Below, piece after piece: positions 41,649-53,457 of a stretch of DNA of 64,000 bases. The notes beneath the pieces were generated by a model, which did not search any database, was not told the origin of the DNA, and worked only from the letters and a program-made list of their open reading frames with translations. This stretch comes from Cupriavidus pauculus (lineage in GTDB: Bacteria; Pseudomonadota; Gammaproteobacteria; Burkholderiales; Burkholderiaceae), in assembly GCF_008693385.1 (NCBI RefSeq), contig NZ_CP044065.1, forward strand, positions 744,001 to 808,000. Reading direction: 5' to 3'. Both the position numbers and the translations under genes were made by a program. Numbering within the stretch: position 1 is the stretch's first letter; every line of letters begins with the position of its first letter.

Positions 41649-43535
41649 ATGCTGATTCGCGCACGTTGGCCGCTTCAGGCGGCAAGGCAGTATTTCCGTC
41701 GTGGCGCGGTACTGCAGTGGGGTCTGGCACTGGCGCTCGTGCTGGCTTCGGGTTTTCCCCTATCGGGTTACGCGGCGCATGGCTTTGCGCTGCACGGCGA
41801 TCTCAAGTATCCGGCCGATTTCAAGCAATTCGACTACGTCAATGCGGACGCGCCGCAGGGTGGCACGCTCACGCTCGCCAACCCGGACCGCCGTACCAGT
41901 TTCGACAAGTTCAACCCGTTTACGCTCAAGGGCACGTCCGCGCCGGGCCTGAACACGCTGATGTTCGAGTCCCTGCTGATCAGCAGCGCCGATGAAACCG
42001 CCAGCGCCTACGGTCTGCTTGCCGAAGATGTCGCCGTGGCCCCGGACGAGATGTCCGTGACCTTCCGCATCCGCCCGGAGGCGCGCTTCGCCAACGGCGA
42101 TCCGGTGCTGGCATCGGATGTCAAATACTCCTACGACATGCTGATGGGCAAGTGGGCCAGCCCCGGCTACCGCAGCATGTGCATGGACGTGAAGGCGGTC
42201 GTGGTCACGGGCGAGCGCACGGTTCGCTTCGACTTCAAGCAGCGCAACGGCGAACTGCCGCTGATCGTGGGGTCGCTCCCCGTGTTCTCGAAGAAATGGA
42301 CGGCCAAGGTGCCGTTCGAGAAGCTGACCTTCGAGGAGCCGATCGCCAGCGGGCCCTACCTGATCGAGCGCTATGACGCCGGTCGAGGCATCACGTTCAA
42401 GCGCAATCCCGCCTACTGGGGCAAGGACCTCGCCGTGCGCCGCGGCACGTTCAACTTCGCGCGTGTGGTCTATCGACTCTACAAGGACGAGACCGCGCGG
42501 CTCGAGGCATTCAAGGCGGGCGAGTTCGACGCGATCGTCGAATACCGCGCGAAGAACTGGGCCAAGAGCTACGACGGCCCGCGCTTCCGCGACAAGGATC
42601 TGATCAAGACCGAGTTTCCGCATCGCAACGGCGCCGGCATGCAGGGCTTCGTCATGAACATGCGCAAGCCGGTGTTCCAGGACGTGAACGTGCGCAAGGC
42701 GCTCATTCTCGCCATGGATTTCGAGTACCTGAACCGTCAGTTGTTCTATGGGGCATACAAGCGCCTCGACAGCTGGTTCTCGAACAGCGAACTCGCGGCG
42801 AGCGCCACCTATGACGGGCGTCCCGGTCCCGGCGAAATGAAGCTGCTGGAGCCGCTGCGCGCCGAGCTGCCGCCCGAGGTGTTCGGCCCCGAGGTCGTCC
42901 AGCCCACCACGAATCCGCCACGATCGCTGCGGGACAATCTGCGCGAGGCACGCCGCCTGCTCGCGGCCGCCGGCTGGACCTACGAGGATGGTGCGCTGCG
43001 CAATGCCAAGGGCGAACCGCTGGTCTTCGAGTTCCTCGACGACGGCGGGGCGATGAGCCGCGTGATCACCACGTACGTGCGTAACCTGCAGACGCTCGGC
43101 ATCGAGGTGCACCAGCGCACGACCGACTTCGCGCTGTACCAGAAGCGGCTCGAGGACTTCGACTTCGACATGGTCTCCATCCGTTTCCCGGACTCCCAGA
43201 GCCCCGGCAACGAACTGCGCGACCGTTTCTCGTCGGAAGCGGCCGCCATGCCGGGCTCCGACAACCTGTTCGGCCTGAAGTCGGCGGCGGTGGACAAGCT
43301 CGTGGACGCGGTGCTGCACGCGGAGTCGCGCGGCGAGCTGATCACGGCCGGCCGCGCGCTCGATCGTGTGCTCATGCACGGTTACTACATCGTGCCAAAC
43401 TGGTACAGTGCATCACACCGGGTGGCGTATCGGAAAGCCCTGTCGTACCCGAAGCGCCTGCCGTATTACTACACGGCCGAAGGCTGGGTCCTGGGCAACT
43501 GGTGGCGCAACGATCTGCAGCAGGCCACGCAGTAA
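41649..43535 (+). CDS. yejA: peptide ABC transporter substrate-binding protein
   Basis: The 628-residue protein is a family 5 extracellular solute-binding protein of the YejA type, serving an oligopeptide importer. An N-terminal signal region (ALALVLASGFPLSGYAAHGFAL) precedes KYPADFKQFDYVNADAPQGGTL, the typical YejA opening. FRIRPEARFANGDPVLASDVKYSYD is the family 5 signature. The ATG at 41649 has GGAGG eleven bases upstream. It heads the yejABEF operon. Confidence 0.92.
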   Translation: MLIRARWPLQAARQYFRRGAVLQWGLALALVLASGFPLSGYAAHGFALHGDLKYPADFKQFDYVNADAPQGGTLTLANPDRRTSFDKFNPFTLKGTSAPGLNTLMFESLLISSADETASAYGLLAEDVAVAPDEMSVTFRIRPEARFANGDPVLASDVKYSYDMLMGKWASPGYRSMCMDVKAVVVTGERTVRFDFKQRNGELPLIVGSLPVFSKKWTAKVPFEKLTFEEPIASGPYLIERYDAGRGITFKRNPAYWGKDLAVRRGTFNFARVVYRLYKDETARLEAFKAGEFDAIVEYRAKNWAKSYDGPRFRDKDLIKTEFPHRNGAGMQGFVMNMRKPVFQDVNVRKALILAMDFEYLNRQLFYGAYKRLDSWFSNSELAASATYDGRPGPGEMKLLEPLRAELPPEVFGPEVVQPTTNPPRSLRDNLREARRLLAAAGWTYEDGALRNAKGEPLVFEFLDDGGAMSRVITTYVRNLQTLGIEVHQRTTDFALYQKRLEDFDFDMVSIRFPDSQSPGNELRDRFSSEAAAMPGSDNLFGLKSAAVDKLVDAVLHAESRGELITAGRALDRVLMHGYYIVPNWYSASHRVAYRKALSYPKRLPYYYTAEGWVLGNWWRNDLQQATQ

Positions 43536-43572
43536 GCAACGCAACGCGCGCCATGCGCAATCGACGACGGCC

Positions 43573-44622
43573 ATGATCGCCTACCTCCTCAAACGCATTC
43601 TGCTGATGATCCCGACGCTGGTCGGGGTCATCACGCTGACGTTCATCGTGATCCAGTTCGTGCCCGGCGGCCCCGTCGAGCAGATGATGATGGAAATGAA
43701 AGGGCGCGGCGGCGCCGGCGAAGCCAGCGGTGGCGGTGCCGAATATCGCGGCCGCCGTGGCGTGGATCCCGAGAAGATCAAGGAGATCCAGGCGCTGTAC
43801 GGCTTCGACAAGCCGCCCATCGAGCGCTACTTCCTGATGCTCAAGCGCTTCGCGAGCTTCGACCTCGGCCAGAGCTATTTCCAGCACCGCAGCGTGTGGG
43901 AACTGGTCAAGTCCAAGCTGCCGGTGTCCATCAGCCTTGGGCTATGGACGTTCTTCCTCAGTTATCTGATCTCGGTCCCGCTCGGCATCTCCAAGGCCAT
44001 TCGCGCGGGCAGCCGGTTCGACGTCATCAGCAGTCTCGTGGTGCTGGTCGGTTACGCGATTCCTGGCTTCGTGCTCGGCGTGCTGCTGCTCGTGCTGTTC
44101 GGCGGCGGCACCTTCGTGCAGTGGTTCCCGCTGCGCGGCCTGACCTCCGACAACTGGGACCAGCTCTCGATGATGGGCAAGGTCATGGACTATCTGTGGC
44201 ACCTCGTGCTGCCGATCACGGCGTCGGTCGTGGGCAGCTTCGCGGTGGTCACGATGCTGACCAAGAACGCGTTCCTCGAGGAAATCCGCAAGCAGTACGT
44301 GCTGACCGCGCGCGCCAAGGGCCTCGCGGAACGCCGCGTGCTGTGGAAGCACGTGTTCCGCAACGCGCTGATTCCGCTCGTCACGGGTTTCCCGGCCGCA
44401 TTCATCGGCGCGTTCTTCACGGGGTCGCTGCTGATCGAGACGCTGTTCTCGCTCGACGGCCTGGGCCTGCTGTCCTATGAGGCGGTGCTGCGCCGCGACT
44501 ATCCGGTCGTGCTCGGCACGCTGTACCTGTTCACGCTGATCGGCCTGATCACGCGGCTCATCTCCGATGTCTGCTACGTGCTCGTCGATCCCCGCATCCA
44601 TTTCGAAGGGATGCCCCGATGA
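43573..44622 (+). CDS. yejB: peptide ABC transporter permease
   Basis: The 349-residue protein is an integral membrane permease of the oligopeptide type. The N-terminus MIAYLLKRILLMIPTLVGV and TFIVIQFVPGGPVEQ is typical, a YejB-specific loop follows (residues 35-65), and the EAA-type ATPase contact region is near VLTARAKGLAERRVLWKHVFRNALIP. About six membrane helices are visible. It follows yejA by 37 bases and overlaps yejE by ATGA. Confidence 0.93.
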   Translation: MIAYLLKRILLMIPTLVGVITLTFIVIQFVPGGPVEQMMMEMKGRGGAGEASGGGAEYRGRRGVDPEKIKEIQALYGFDKPPIERYFLMLKRFASFDLGQSYFQHRSVWELVKSKLPVSISLGLWTFFLSYLISVPLGISKAIRAGSRFDVISSLVVLVGYAIPGFVLGVLLLVLFGGGTFVQWFPLRGLTSDNWDQLSMMGKVMDYLWHLVLPITASVVGSFAVVTMLTKNAFLEEIRKQYVLTARAKGLAERRVLWKHVFRNALIPLVTGFPAAFIGAFFTGSLLIETLFSLDGLGLLSYEAVLRRDYPVVLGTLYLFTLIGLITRLISDVCYVLVDPRIHFEGMPR

Positions 44623-45742
44623 CCGCCCACGCGCCGCACGCGCACTCGCTTCCCCATTCGATGTCGCCGCGCCAGCGCGCGTGGCAGCGCTTCCGCCATA
44701 ACCGGCTCGGCTACTGGAGCCTGATCCTGTTCGTGCTGCTGTTCGTCTTCAGCATGGCCGCGGAGGTCCTGTCCAGCGACCGCCCGCTCGTGGTCCGCTA
44801 CAAGGGCGACTGGTACTTCCCGATCGTCAAGGTCTACCCGGAGACCACGTTCGACGGCGATTTCCCGACGCGCACCGACTATCTGGATCCGTTTATCCGC
44901 GAGCGCATCACCACGCATGGCAACTTCGCGGTGTTCCCGCCCAACCGCTATTCGTACGACACGCTCAACTATTTCGCGAAGGAGCCGAACCCGGCGCCGC
45001 CTTCGTCCGAGAACTGGCTCGGCACCGACGACCGTGGCCGCGACGTGCTGGCGCGGCTGCTTTACGGCTTTCGCGTCTCCGTGCTGTTCGGCATGGCGCT
45101 GACGGTGATCGGCGTGCTGATCGGCACGCTCACGGGCGCGCTGATGGGCTTCTTCGGCGGCCGCTTCGACCTGATGTCGCAGCGCGCGATCGAAGTCTGG
45201 AGCTCGATGCCGGAGCTGTACCTGCTGATCATCTTCGCGTCGATCTTCGAGCCGAGCCTGAGCCTGCTGATCATCCTGCTGTCGCTGTTCGGCTGGATGG
45301 GCTTGTCCGATTACGTGCGCGCCGAGTTCTACCGCAACCGCTCGCTGGACTACGTCAAGGCGGCCCGGGCACTGGGTTTGTCCAACGCGCAGATCATGTG
45401 GCGCCATATCCTGCCCAACAGCCTGACGCCCGTCATCACGTTCCTGCCGTTCCGCATGAGCGCGGCGATTCTCGCGCTGACCAGCCTGGACTTCCTGGGC
45501 CTCGGCGTGCCGCCGACCACGCCGAGTCTCGGCGAACTGCTCGCGCAGGGCAAGGCCAACCTCGATGCCTGGTGGATCTCGGTGTCCACGTTCGCCGTGC
45601 TCGTCATCACGCTGCTGCTGCTGACCTTCATGGGCGACGCGCTGCGCGATGCGTTCGACACGCGCATGGGCCTGGCCCAGCTGCGCGGCCGCGTGCGGCC
45701 CAAGGTGCCGGCTGCCGCCGCGCCCGCGCCGGAGGTGGTGTC

Positions 45743-45746
<4 letters not shown>
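44619..45746 (+). CDS. yejE: peptide ABC transporter permease
   Basis: The 375-residue permease pairs with YejB. RQRAWQRFRHNRLGYWSLILF opens the first helix, an extended periplasmic segment carries KGDWYFPIVKVYPETTFDGDFPTRTDYLDP, typical of YejE, and the EAA loop is DYVKAARALGLSNAQIMWRHILPN. It overlaps both yejB and yejF by ATGA, so the three are coupled. Confidence 0.93.
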
Positions 45747-47425
<1,679 letters not shown>

Positions 47426-47449
47426 GTGATGTGCGTCGCAGCATCCCGA

Positions 47450-47477
47450 AAAACGCGTGCCTTAGCACGCGTTTTTT
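47450..47477 (+). terminator. terminator of the yej operon
   Basis: AAAACGCGTGC and GCACGCGTTTT pair around CTTA and are followed by a T-run. Confidence 0.92.
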
Positions 47478-47839
47478 ATGCGGTATGCGAGAAAGAAGAT
47501 GCGTTTTTCACGCTAGCTCGTTGATTCGCATAGTGAATCGACGAAATTTGTAACGATCTTTGACAGATCAACGGGTAAGCCTTTAAGATCCCGCGATACC
47601 TATTTTCGGGGGTGGTTCGTCCGTTGCATACGTGACCAATAACGAGTTGCGACGCACGGCGATGGTGCAAACGGTAACCAGTTGGTAACAACTTGGGGAT
47701 CGGAAAGTGACCAGACCGTACTTGTGGGGGGCAAAAGCCATCTGGCCTGCTTCTTGCGTACGAACCGCCCTGATGTTTTCAGCCTGTCCGGCGATGTCCG
47801 ACATCCCGGTCAGACATGTCCGACTCATCAGGAGAACCA
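47478..47839 (+). promoter_or_regulatory. AT-richer leader region of the NlpC/P60 gene
   Basis: About 360 bases without a supported gene. Near the coding start there is the perfect inverted repeat GATGTC-C-GACATC (47793-47805), the palindrome GACATGTC (47813-47820) and a direct repeat of ATGTCCGAC at 47794 and 47816, exactly 22 bp apart. A 99-codon open frame at 47682-47981 overlaps the NlpC gene and is judged accidental. Confidence 0.5.
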
Positions 47840-48526
47840 ATGCAGCGAACGGTACTTCATTCCCTGGCAAAGGTCGCCATTGGAATTGCCTTTGCCTGCG
47901 GTGCGACGGTGTCGAACGGTGTGCTGGCGGATACGGTGTTCAAGGATCCCGACTCCCGCGTCGAAAGCCGTGCTGAACTGAGCACGGATTCGCATGTGGA
48001 AGGCAAGCGCGGCTTGCTGTCCTCGGTGATGAACTCCACCAGCTCGGTGGCCAGCAAGGCTGGCGACCTCGTCATGAATGCGCTGGGCCTGATCGGCGTG
48101 CGTTACCGCTTCGGCGGTAACAGCCCCGAATCCGGCCTCGACTGCAGCGGCTTCGTCCGCTACGTGTTCAACGACACCTTCGGCTTCATGCTCCCGCGCC
48201 GCTCCGTGGAAATGAGCCAGGTTGGCACGACGGTTGCCGTCAACGACCTGCGCCCCGGCGATCTGGTGTTTTTCAACACCATGCGCCACACGTTCTCGCA
48301 CGTCGGTATCTATATCGGCGACAACAAGTTCGTGCACGCACCGTCCACCGGCAGCAAGATCCGTGTCGACGATATGCGCGCGAGCTACTGGGTCACGCGC
48401 TACAACGGCGCCCGCCGCATCGACGAGTCGGCGCAGGGCGGGGCAGGCGACAGCATGGGCAATATGGTCGAGACGCTCAAGCGCTTCGATCCGGCTGCTC
48501 AGGGCCGCTCGCTGTATGGCGGCTGA
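47840..48526 (+). CDS. NlpC/P60-family peptidoglycan endopeptidase
   Basis: The 228-residue secreted protein is a cysteine peptidase that cuts peptide stems of the cell wall. A signal peptide ends near VSNGVLADT (residue 30). The NlpC/P60 domain spans about 75-200 with C102 (GLDCSGFVRYVF), H154 (TFSHVGIYIG) and H166 (KFVHAPSTG). GGAG precedes the ATG at 47840. It is monocistronic, framed by terminators, with a long leader that carries repeats. Confidence 0.92.
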   Translation: MQRTVLHSLAKVAIGIAFACGATVSNGVLADTVFKDPDSRVESRAELSTDSHVEGKRGLLSSVMNSTSSVASKAGDLVMNALGLIGVRYRFGGNSPESGLDCSGFVRYVFNDTFGFMLPRRSVEMSQVGTTVAVNDLRPGDLVFFNTMRHTFSHVGIYIGDNKFVHAPSTGSKIRVDDMRASYWVTRYNGARRIDESAQGGAGDSMGNMVETLKRFDPAAQGRSLYGG

Positions 48527-48543
48527 TGGAAATCGGCCTGCCC

Positions 48544-48578
48544 AAAAAAAGGACTGCCTTGGCAGTCCTTTTTTTTTG
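48544..48578. terminator. bidirectional terminator after the NlpC/P60 gene
   Basis: GGACTGCC and GGCAGTCC pair around TT, with an A-run before and a T-run after. Confidence 0.92.
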
Positions 48579-48716
48579 CCTCCTCTTGCCCTCTCTTGCT
48601 CTCTCTGCCCTTCTGCAGGATGACAAGAGCTGTCACCCCACTAACGAGGGGTGACACCCGCTGTCACTGATCTGACAACCGATGTCATTTCCAGAAACGC
48701 ACGCCCATCGCGCCGG

Positions 48717-49679
48717 TCACTGCGCCACCACGGTGCCGACCGGCGCGCTGACCGGCCGCTGACGCAACTGCGCCAGCTTGTCCCGCAGCGCGGGCAATAC
48801 CGCCGCCGTCGCCACCTCGCCCGCGAGAATCGCGCGATTGCGCGACGTAAAGTCGCTGCCCGCCATATCGGGCAGATCGGGCCGGATCACCACGTCTGCG
48901 CGCGCCAGCGCCACGCGATTGATCGATTGCCCCATGATGGCCGTCGTCTGCAGCAGCACGCCGCTCTGGCCACCGTTCTTCTGCGAGGCCGGGTCCGCCG
49001 AGATGTTCACGGCGATCACGAAGTCCGCGCCCATCTCGCGCGCGGCGTCCACGGGCACCGGCTCGACGAGGCCGCCATCGACATAGTCGTGGCCGGCGAT
49101 CGATACGGGCTGGAACACGCCCGGCACGCTGCTGGACGCGCGTACCGCCTGCCCGGTATTGCCGCGGCGGAAGAGAATGCGCTCGCCCGACTGGAGGTCG
49201 GTGGCCACGATGCCGAGCGGCAGCTTCATCGACTCGATGGGCTTCTGCTTCACGAGCCGGTTCACATAGTTCTGCAGCGCCTCACCCTTGAGCCATCCGC
49301 CGAAACGCGTGCCGAAGGGCAGGGCCCAGTCCGCGATCGTGGCCTCGTCCATGGTCAGTGCCACCTTGTTCAGCGCAAAGCCGTCCATGCCCGACGCATA
49401 CAGCGCGGCGACCACGGACCCCGCGCTCGTGCCCGTGACGATATCGGGATGGATGCCCTGGGCCTCGAGCGCCTTGATCACGCCGATATGGGCAAAGCCG
49501 CGCGCGGCGCCACCGCCCAGCGCCAGGCCGATGCGGATCGGGCGCGGCGGCGTGGCGACGGCCGGGGGGACGTTGACCGGTGTGGCGGCCACCGGCGGCG
49601 TGGCCGGCTTCGGGCCAAAACTGCAGGCACCCAGCAGCAGCGCGGCAGGCGCGGCACCGAGAAAAAGGCGTCGTTTCAT
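48717..49679 (-). CDS. patatin-like phospholipase, lipoprotein
   Basis: The 320-residue protein is a patatin-family lipid acyl hydrolase exported as a lipoprotein; the lipobox is LLGAC with lipidated C19. A proline-rich linker follows. The catalytic parts are GGGAARG (55-61, oxyanion hole), GTSAG with nucleophile S85, and the DGG motif in HDYVDGGLVEPVP. No clear ribosome site precedes the ATG at 49679, but the signal sequence supports this start. It is divergent from gltX. Confidence 0.88.
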   Translation of the reverse strand: MKRRLFLGAAPAALLLGACSFGPKPATPPVAATPVNVPPAVATPPRPIRIGLALGGGAARGFAHIGVIKALEAQGIHPDIVTGTSAGSVVAALYASGMDGFALNKVALTMDEATIADWALPFGTRFGGWLKGEALQNYVNRLVKQKPIESMKLPLGIVATDLQSGERILFRRGNTGQAVRASSSVPGVFQPVSIAGHDYVDGGLVEPVPVDAAREMGADFVIAVNISADPASQKNGGQSGVLLQTTAIMGQSINRVALARADVVIRPDLPDMAGSDFTSRNRAILAGEVATAAVLPALRDKLAQLRQRPVSAPVGTVVAQ

Positions 49680-49862
49680 AGGGGAGGGATCGTTCAGCGG
49701 AAAGTGATGCACGTGGCATCCGGCACCCGCTCGCTGGCGAGCGGCCGCCGATTGAGACTCCACGCAGCATAAATGATTCCGCGAGTGCGTTGCTATAATC
49801 ACTCATTCAACGCATCCAGCCTGCGCGCATCCGTGCGCGGGCTTTTTTGTTTTCCCCAGCCC

Positions 49863-51263
49863 ATGACACAACGCGTCCGCACCCGCTTCGCACCGAGCCC
49901 CACCGGCTTTATTCACCTCGGCAACATCCGCTCGGCCCTCTACCCGTGGGCCTATGCCCGCCGCATGCAGGGCGACTTCATCCTCCGTATCGAGGACACC
50001 GACGTCGAGCGGTCGTCGCAGGAAGCCGTGGACGTGATCCTGGAAAGCATGGCCTGGCTCGACCTCGATATCGACGAAGGTCCGTTCTACCAGATGCAGC
50101 GCATGGACCGGTATCGCGAGGTCGTGAAGCAGATGCTCGACGGCGGTCTGGCGTACCACTGCTACATGAGCACGGAAGAGCTCGACGCGCTGCGCGAAGC
50201 GCAGCGCGCCGCGGGCGAAAAGCCGCGCTACAACGGCTTCTGGCGTCCGGAACCGGGCAAGGTCCTGCCCGAGCCGCCGGCCGGCGTTACGCCGGTGGTG
50301 CGATTCAAGAACCCGATCGGCGGCAGCGTGGTCTGGGAGGATGGCGTCAAGGGGCAGATCGAGATCTCGAACGACGAGCTCGACGACCTCGTCATCGCGC
50401 GTCCGGACGGCACGCCGACGTACAACTTCTGCGTCGTGGTCGATGACCTCGACATGCGGATCACGCACGTGATTCGCGGCGACGATCACGTCAACAACAC
50501 GCCGCGCCAGATCAACATCATCCGCGCGCTCGGCGGCACGCCGCCCGTGTATGCCCACCTGCCGACCGTGCTGAACGAGCAGGGCGAGAAAATGAGCAAG
50601 CGCCATGGCGCGATGGCGGTCACGGGCTACCGCGATGAAGGCTATCTGCCCGAGGCGGTGCTGAACTACCTCGCGCGTCTGGGCTGGGCGCACGGCGATG
50701 CGGAAATCTTCTCGCGCGAGCAGTTCGTCGAGTGGTTCGACCTCGAACACCTCGGCAAGTCGCCGGCGCAGTACAACCCCGAGAAGCTGGCCTGGCTCAA
50801 CAACCACTACATCAAGGTGGGCGACAACGCGCGCCTGGCCACGCTCACGCAGCCGTTCATTGAAGCGCTCGGGGGCACCGTGGAAGGCGCGCCGCTGCCC
50901 GAGGTCATCGCGCTGGTCAAGGATCGCGCCAACACGCTGAAGGAAGTCGCGCAGACCGCGCTGCTGTTCTATCGCGGCGAACCGCAGCCCGATGCGGCGC
51001 TGAAGGCCGAGCACCTGACCGACGAGATCCGCCCGGCGCTGGCCGCGCTGGCCACGCAGCTGGCCGCGCTGCCCGAGTGGAAGCGCGAAGCCATCGGCGC
51101 GACCTTCAAGGCCGTGCTGGCCGAGTTCGGCCTGAAGATGCCCAAGCTTGCCATGCCGGTGCGCCTGCTGGTGGCGGGGCAACTGCAGACGCCGTCGATC
51201 GACGCGGTGCTGGAATTGTTCGGCCGCGACACCGTGCTGAGCCGGATGCAGAAGGGCCTCTGA
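49863..51263 (+). CDS. gltX: glutamyl-tRNA synthetase
   Basis: The 466-residue enzyme charges tRNA-Glu. The class I signatures are [21 protein letters not shown] (HIGH region) and [11 protein letters not shown] (KMSKS region). The anticodon-binding half ends [21 protein letters not shown]. The start at 49863 is at the family position; the open frame extends upstream without similarity. It lies just upstream of a tRNA operon that includes tRNA-Glu. Confidence 0.97.
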   Translation: MTQRVRTRFAPSPTGFIHLGNIRSALYPWAYARRMQGDFILRIEDTDVERSSQEAVDVILESMAWLDLDIDEGPFYQMQRMDRYREVVKQMLDGGLAYHCYMSTEELDALREAQRAAGEKPRYNGFWRPEPGKVLPEPPAGVTPVVRFKNPIGGSVVWEDGVKGQIEISNDELDDLVIARPDGTPTYNFCVVVDDLDMRITHVIRGDDHVNNTPRQINIIRALGGTPPVYAHLPTVLNEQGEKMSKRHGAMAVTGYRDEGYLPEAVLNYLARLGWAHGDAEIFSREQFVEWFDLEHLGKSPAQYNPEKLAWLNNHYIKVGDNARLATLTQPFIEALGGTVEGAPLPEVIALVKDRANTLKEVAQTALLFYRGEPQPDAALKAEHLTDEIRPALAALATQLAALPEWKREAIGATFKAVLAEFGLKMPKLAMPVRLLVAGQLQTPSIDAVLELFGRDTVLSRMQKGL

Positions 51264-51289
51264 GATGGAAAAAAAGTTTCGGCGGGGGC

Positions 51290-51318
51290 TTGCGCTCCGG
51301 CCGGGACTTCAGCATAAT
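51290..51318 (+). promoter_or_regulatory. upstream promoter of the tRNA operon
   Basis: TTGCGC (51290-51295), 17 bases, CATAAT (51313-51318), in the gap after gltX. Confidence 0.5.
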
Positions 51319-51438
51319 CTCGTTCTCCCTGCAGCGCGGTTGAAAAACAAAGCGAGCTGACCGAGTTTCCCGATTATCGGGTCGTTATGCGGTAGTAATG
51401 CGAACGACGAGATAGCAGAAACAAAGTTAAAAAAGGGG

Positions 51439-51466
51439 TTGCAAAAAAACAAGGTTGCTTTATAAT
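51439..51466 (+). promoter_or_regulatory. proximal promoter of the tRNA operon
   Basis: TTGCAA (51439-51444), 16 bases, TATAAT (51461-51466), about 75 bases before tRNA-Ala. Confidence 0.7.
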
Positions 51467-51542
51467 CTTGTCTTCGCTAGAAACAACGACGAGTTAATCG
51501 AAGTTGAAGTCAGCGAGAGTTGAAAGTAGGTTGCAGTATCAT

Positions 51543-51618
<76 letters not shown>

Positions 51619-51739
51619 AGATACAGTGAAGTGTTGGTAGTAAAAAGCAGTAAAAAAACACTTCACAAACGCTGCAAAGTTAGTTAGAATAACGGACTTC
51701 GCAGCGTACAGACAGAACGACGTTGTCAAACAAGTTTCT

Positions 51740-51815
51740 GTCCCCTTCGTCTAGAGGCCTAGGACATCACCCTTTCACGGTGAGTACAGGGGTTCGAATC
51801 CCCTAGGGGACGCCA
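51740..51815 (+). tRNA. tRNA-Glu (anticodon TTC)
   Basis: A 76-nt cloverleaf: GTCCCCT acceptor, anticodon arm CACCC-TTTCACGGTG with TTC, T loop GGTTCGAATCC and encoded CCA. Confidence 0.96.
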
Positions 51816-51845
51816 AATAGCAGAACGTAACCAAACGTTCAGCAA

Positions 51846-51873
51846 GGCGTCTCAGGCAAAAGCCTGAGACGCC
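51846..51873 (+). other. 12-bp perfect hairpin between tRNA-Glu and tRNA-Asp
   Basis: GGCGTCTCAGGC and GCCTGAGACGCC enclose AAAA. There is no T-run, so a processing signal or stabilising spacer is more likely than a terminator. Confidence 0.6.
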
Positions 51874-51882
51874 GCCGACTAA

Positions 51883-51959
51883 GGAGTGGTAGTTCAGTCG
51901 GTTAGAATACCGGCCTGTCACGCCGGGGGTCGCGGGTTCGAGTCCCGTCCACTCCGCCA
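51883..51959 (+). tRNA. tRNA-Asp (anticodon GTC)
   Basis: A 77-nt cloverleaf: GGAGTGG acceptor, anticodon arm CCGGC-CTGTCAC-GCCGG with GTC, T loop GGTTCGAGTCC and encoded CCA. Confidence 0.96.
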
Positions 51960-51965
51960 AAACTA

Positions 51966-52001
51966 AGCCCGCTTGGATAATACCAAGCGGGTTTTTTCTT
52001 T
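51966..52001 (+). terminator. terminator of the tRNA operon
   Basis: CCCGCTTGG and CCAAGCGGG pair around ATAATA and are followed by TTTTTTCTTTT. Confidence 0.93.
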
Positions 52002-52103
52002 TGTCTTTCCCATTTTCGACTCGCCTGTAGATAATCGCCGGAACGCCGTCACCAGCGTCCCACGATAATCGCGCCGAGCGCTCCGCCAGCGAGATTCACA
52101 TAA

Positions 52104-53456
52104 TCAGCGTTCGACGCGGCTTACCAGCATGAAATATCGCACGAGCAGCGCGCCGGCAATGCCCAGGCTGATGCTGTTGGCGAGCCAGAACCCGGCGGCA
52201 CCGTGCGTAAATGCCGGCGCGCCGGGAATCAGCCCGAACCCCAGCAGATATCCGCCGCCGAGCCCGACGCCCCACAGCGACGTCGCGTAGATCAGCGTCG
52301 GGATCAGCGCGATCTTGTAGGCGCGCAGGATGAATGCGCTCATGACCTGCACGGCATCGAACGCCTGGTAGCACGCGATAAAGGCCATCAGCGGCAACGC
52401 CTTGGCGATCACGGCCGGATCGGTCGTATAGAGGTGGAGCAGGGGCTCGCGCGCGAACCACAGGATCGTGCCCATGACCATGGCCAGTGCCGCGGCCAGC
52501 CGGATGCCGCGCCACGAGATACGCCGCGCGGCGGCGCGATCGTGCGCGCCGATCGATTGCGCCGCCAGGGTCGATGTGGCAATGCCCAGCGACAGCGGGA
52601 GCATATAGGCCACCGCGCCGAGGTTCGCGATGATCTGATGCCCGGCCAGCGTGACCAGGCCCATGCGCGTGATGAACACCGCCATCAGCGTGAACGAGGT
52701 GATCTCGATCAGATAGGTCAGCCCCATCGGTACGCCAAGCCGCAGCAGGCCGCGAATGCGGTCCCACTGCGGGCCCTCGCACGTGCTGAAAATACCGAGC
52801 GGCCTGTAGCGGCGGTCGAAGCGGAGAATGAGCAGGCCGACCACGAACCAGCAATAGCTGATGAGGCTCGAGGCGAGCGCGCAGCCGGGGCCACCCATCG
52901 CGGGTACGCCGAGGCCGCCGTGGATAAACCACGCATTGAGCGGCACCTTGAGGGCGAGACCGAGCAGTTGCAGCGCCGTGACCATGATCGGCCGCGACAG
53001 CGCGTTGTTCAGTGCCTGATAGAGCCGGAATGCGAGCGCGGCGGGAAGCCCGAACGCGACGATATGCAGATAGTGCGAGGCTTTCTCCACCAGTTCGGGC
53101 GACGCCTGCGCAAAGCGCAGCAGCGGTGCCGGAAAGGCGAGCAGCAGGATGCCCGGAATCGCGAGCGCGAGCCCCAGCCACGCGGCCTGCCGCACCTCGA
53201 CGCCGATCTCGGCCAGGCGGTTGGCGCCGTAGAGCTGCGCGGCGATCGGCGCCAGCGCCTGCAGCACGCCCATCAGGCTGATATAGATCGTGACGTAGAT
53301 GGAACTGGCGAGCCCCACCGCGGCGAGGTCGGCCGCCGAAACGCGGCCGGCCATCACGGTATCGATGACGCCGAACGAAACGAGTGCCAGTTGCCCGACG
53401 AGCACCGGCGCCGCAAGGTGCGCGATGCGGCGGACGTCCTGCAATGCGCTTGTCAT
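52104..53456 (-). CDS. MATE-family multidrug efflux transporter
   Basis: The 450-residue protein is a MATE (NorM-like) cation-coupled exporter with twelve hydrophobic helices in two halves. AAPVLVGQLALVSFGVIDTVMAGRVS opens the first half, and GVPMGLTYLIEITSFTLMAVFITRMG opens the second. The start lies one base after the stop of the glycosyltransferase gene, so the two are cotranscribed. Substrates are not predictable. Confidence 0.92.
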   Translation of the reverse strand: MTSALQDVRRIAHLAAPVLVGQLALVSFGVIDTVMAGRVSAADLAAVGLASSIYVTIYISLMGVLQALAPIAAQLYGANRLAEIGVEVRQAAWLGLALAIPGILLLAFPAPLLRFAQASPELVEKASHYLHIVAFGLPAALAFRLYQALNNALSRPIMVTALQLLGLALKVPLNAWFIHGGLGVPAMGGPGCALASSLISYCWFVVGLLILRFDRRYRPLGIFSTCEGPQWDRIRGLLRLGVPMGLTYLIEITSFTLMAVFITRMGLVTLAGHQIIANLGAVAYMLPLSLGIATSTLAAQSIGAHDRAAARRISWRGIRLAAALAMVMGTILWFAREPLLHLYTTDPAVIAKALPLMAFIACYQAFDAVQVMSAFILRAYKIALIPTLIYATSLWGVGLGGGYLLGFGLIPGAPAFTHGAAGFWLANSISLGIAGALLVRYFMLVSRVER

Positions 53457-53457
53457 G

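Noticed and set aside
47682..47981. 99-codon frame upstream of and overlapping the NlpC/P60 gene
   Set aside because: It overlaps the signal-peptide region of a clear gene in another frame and shows no family features.
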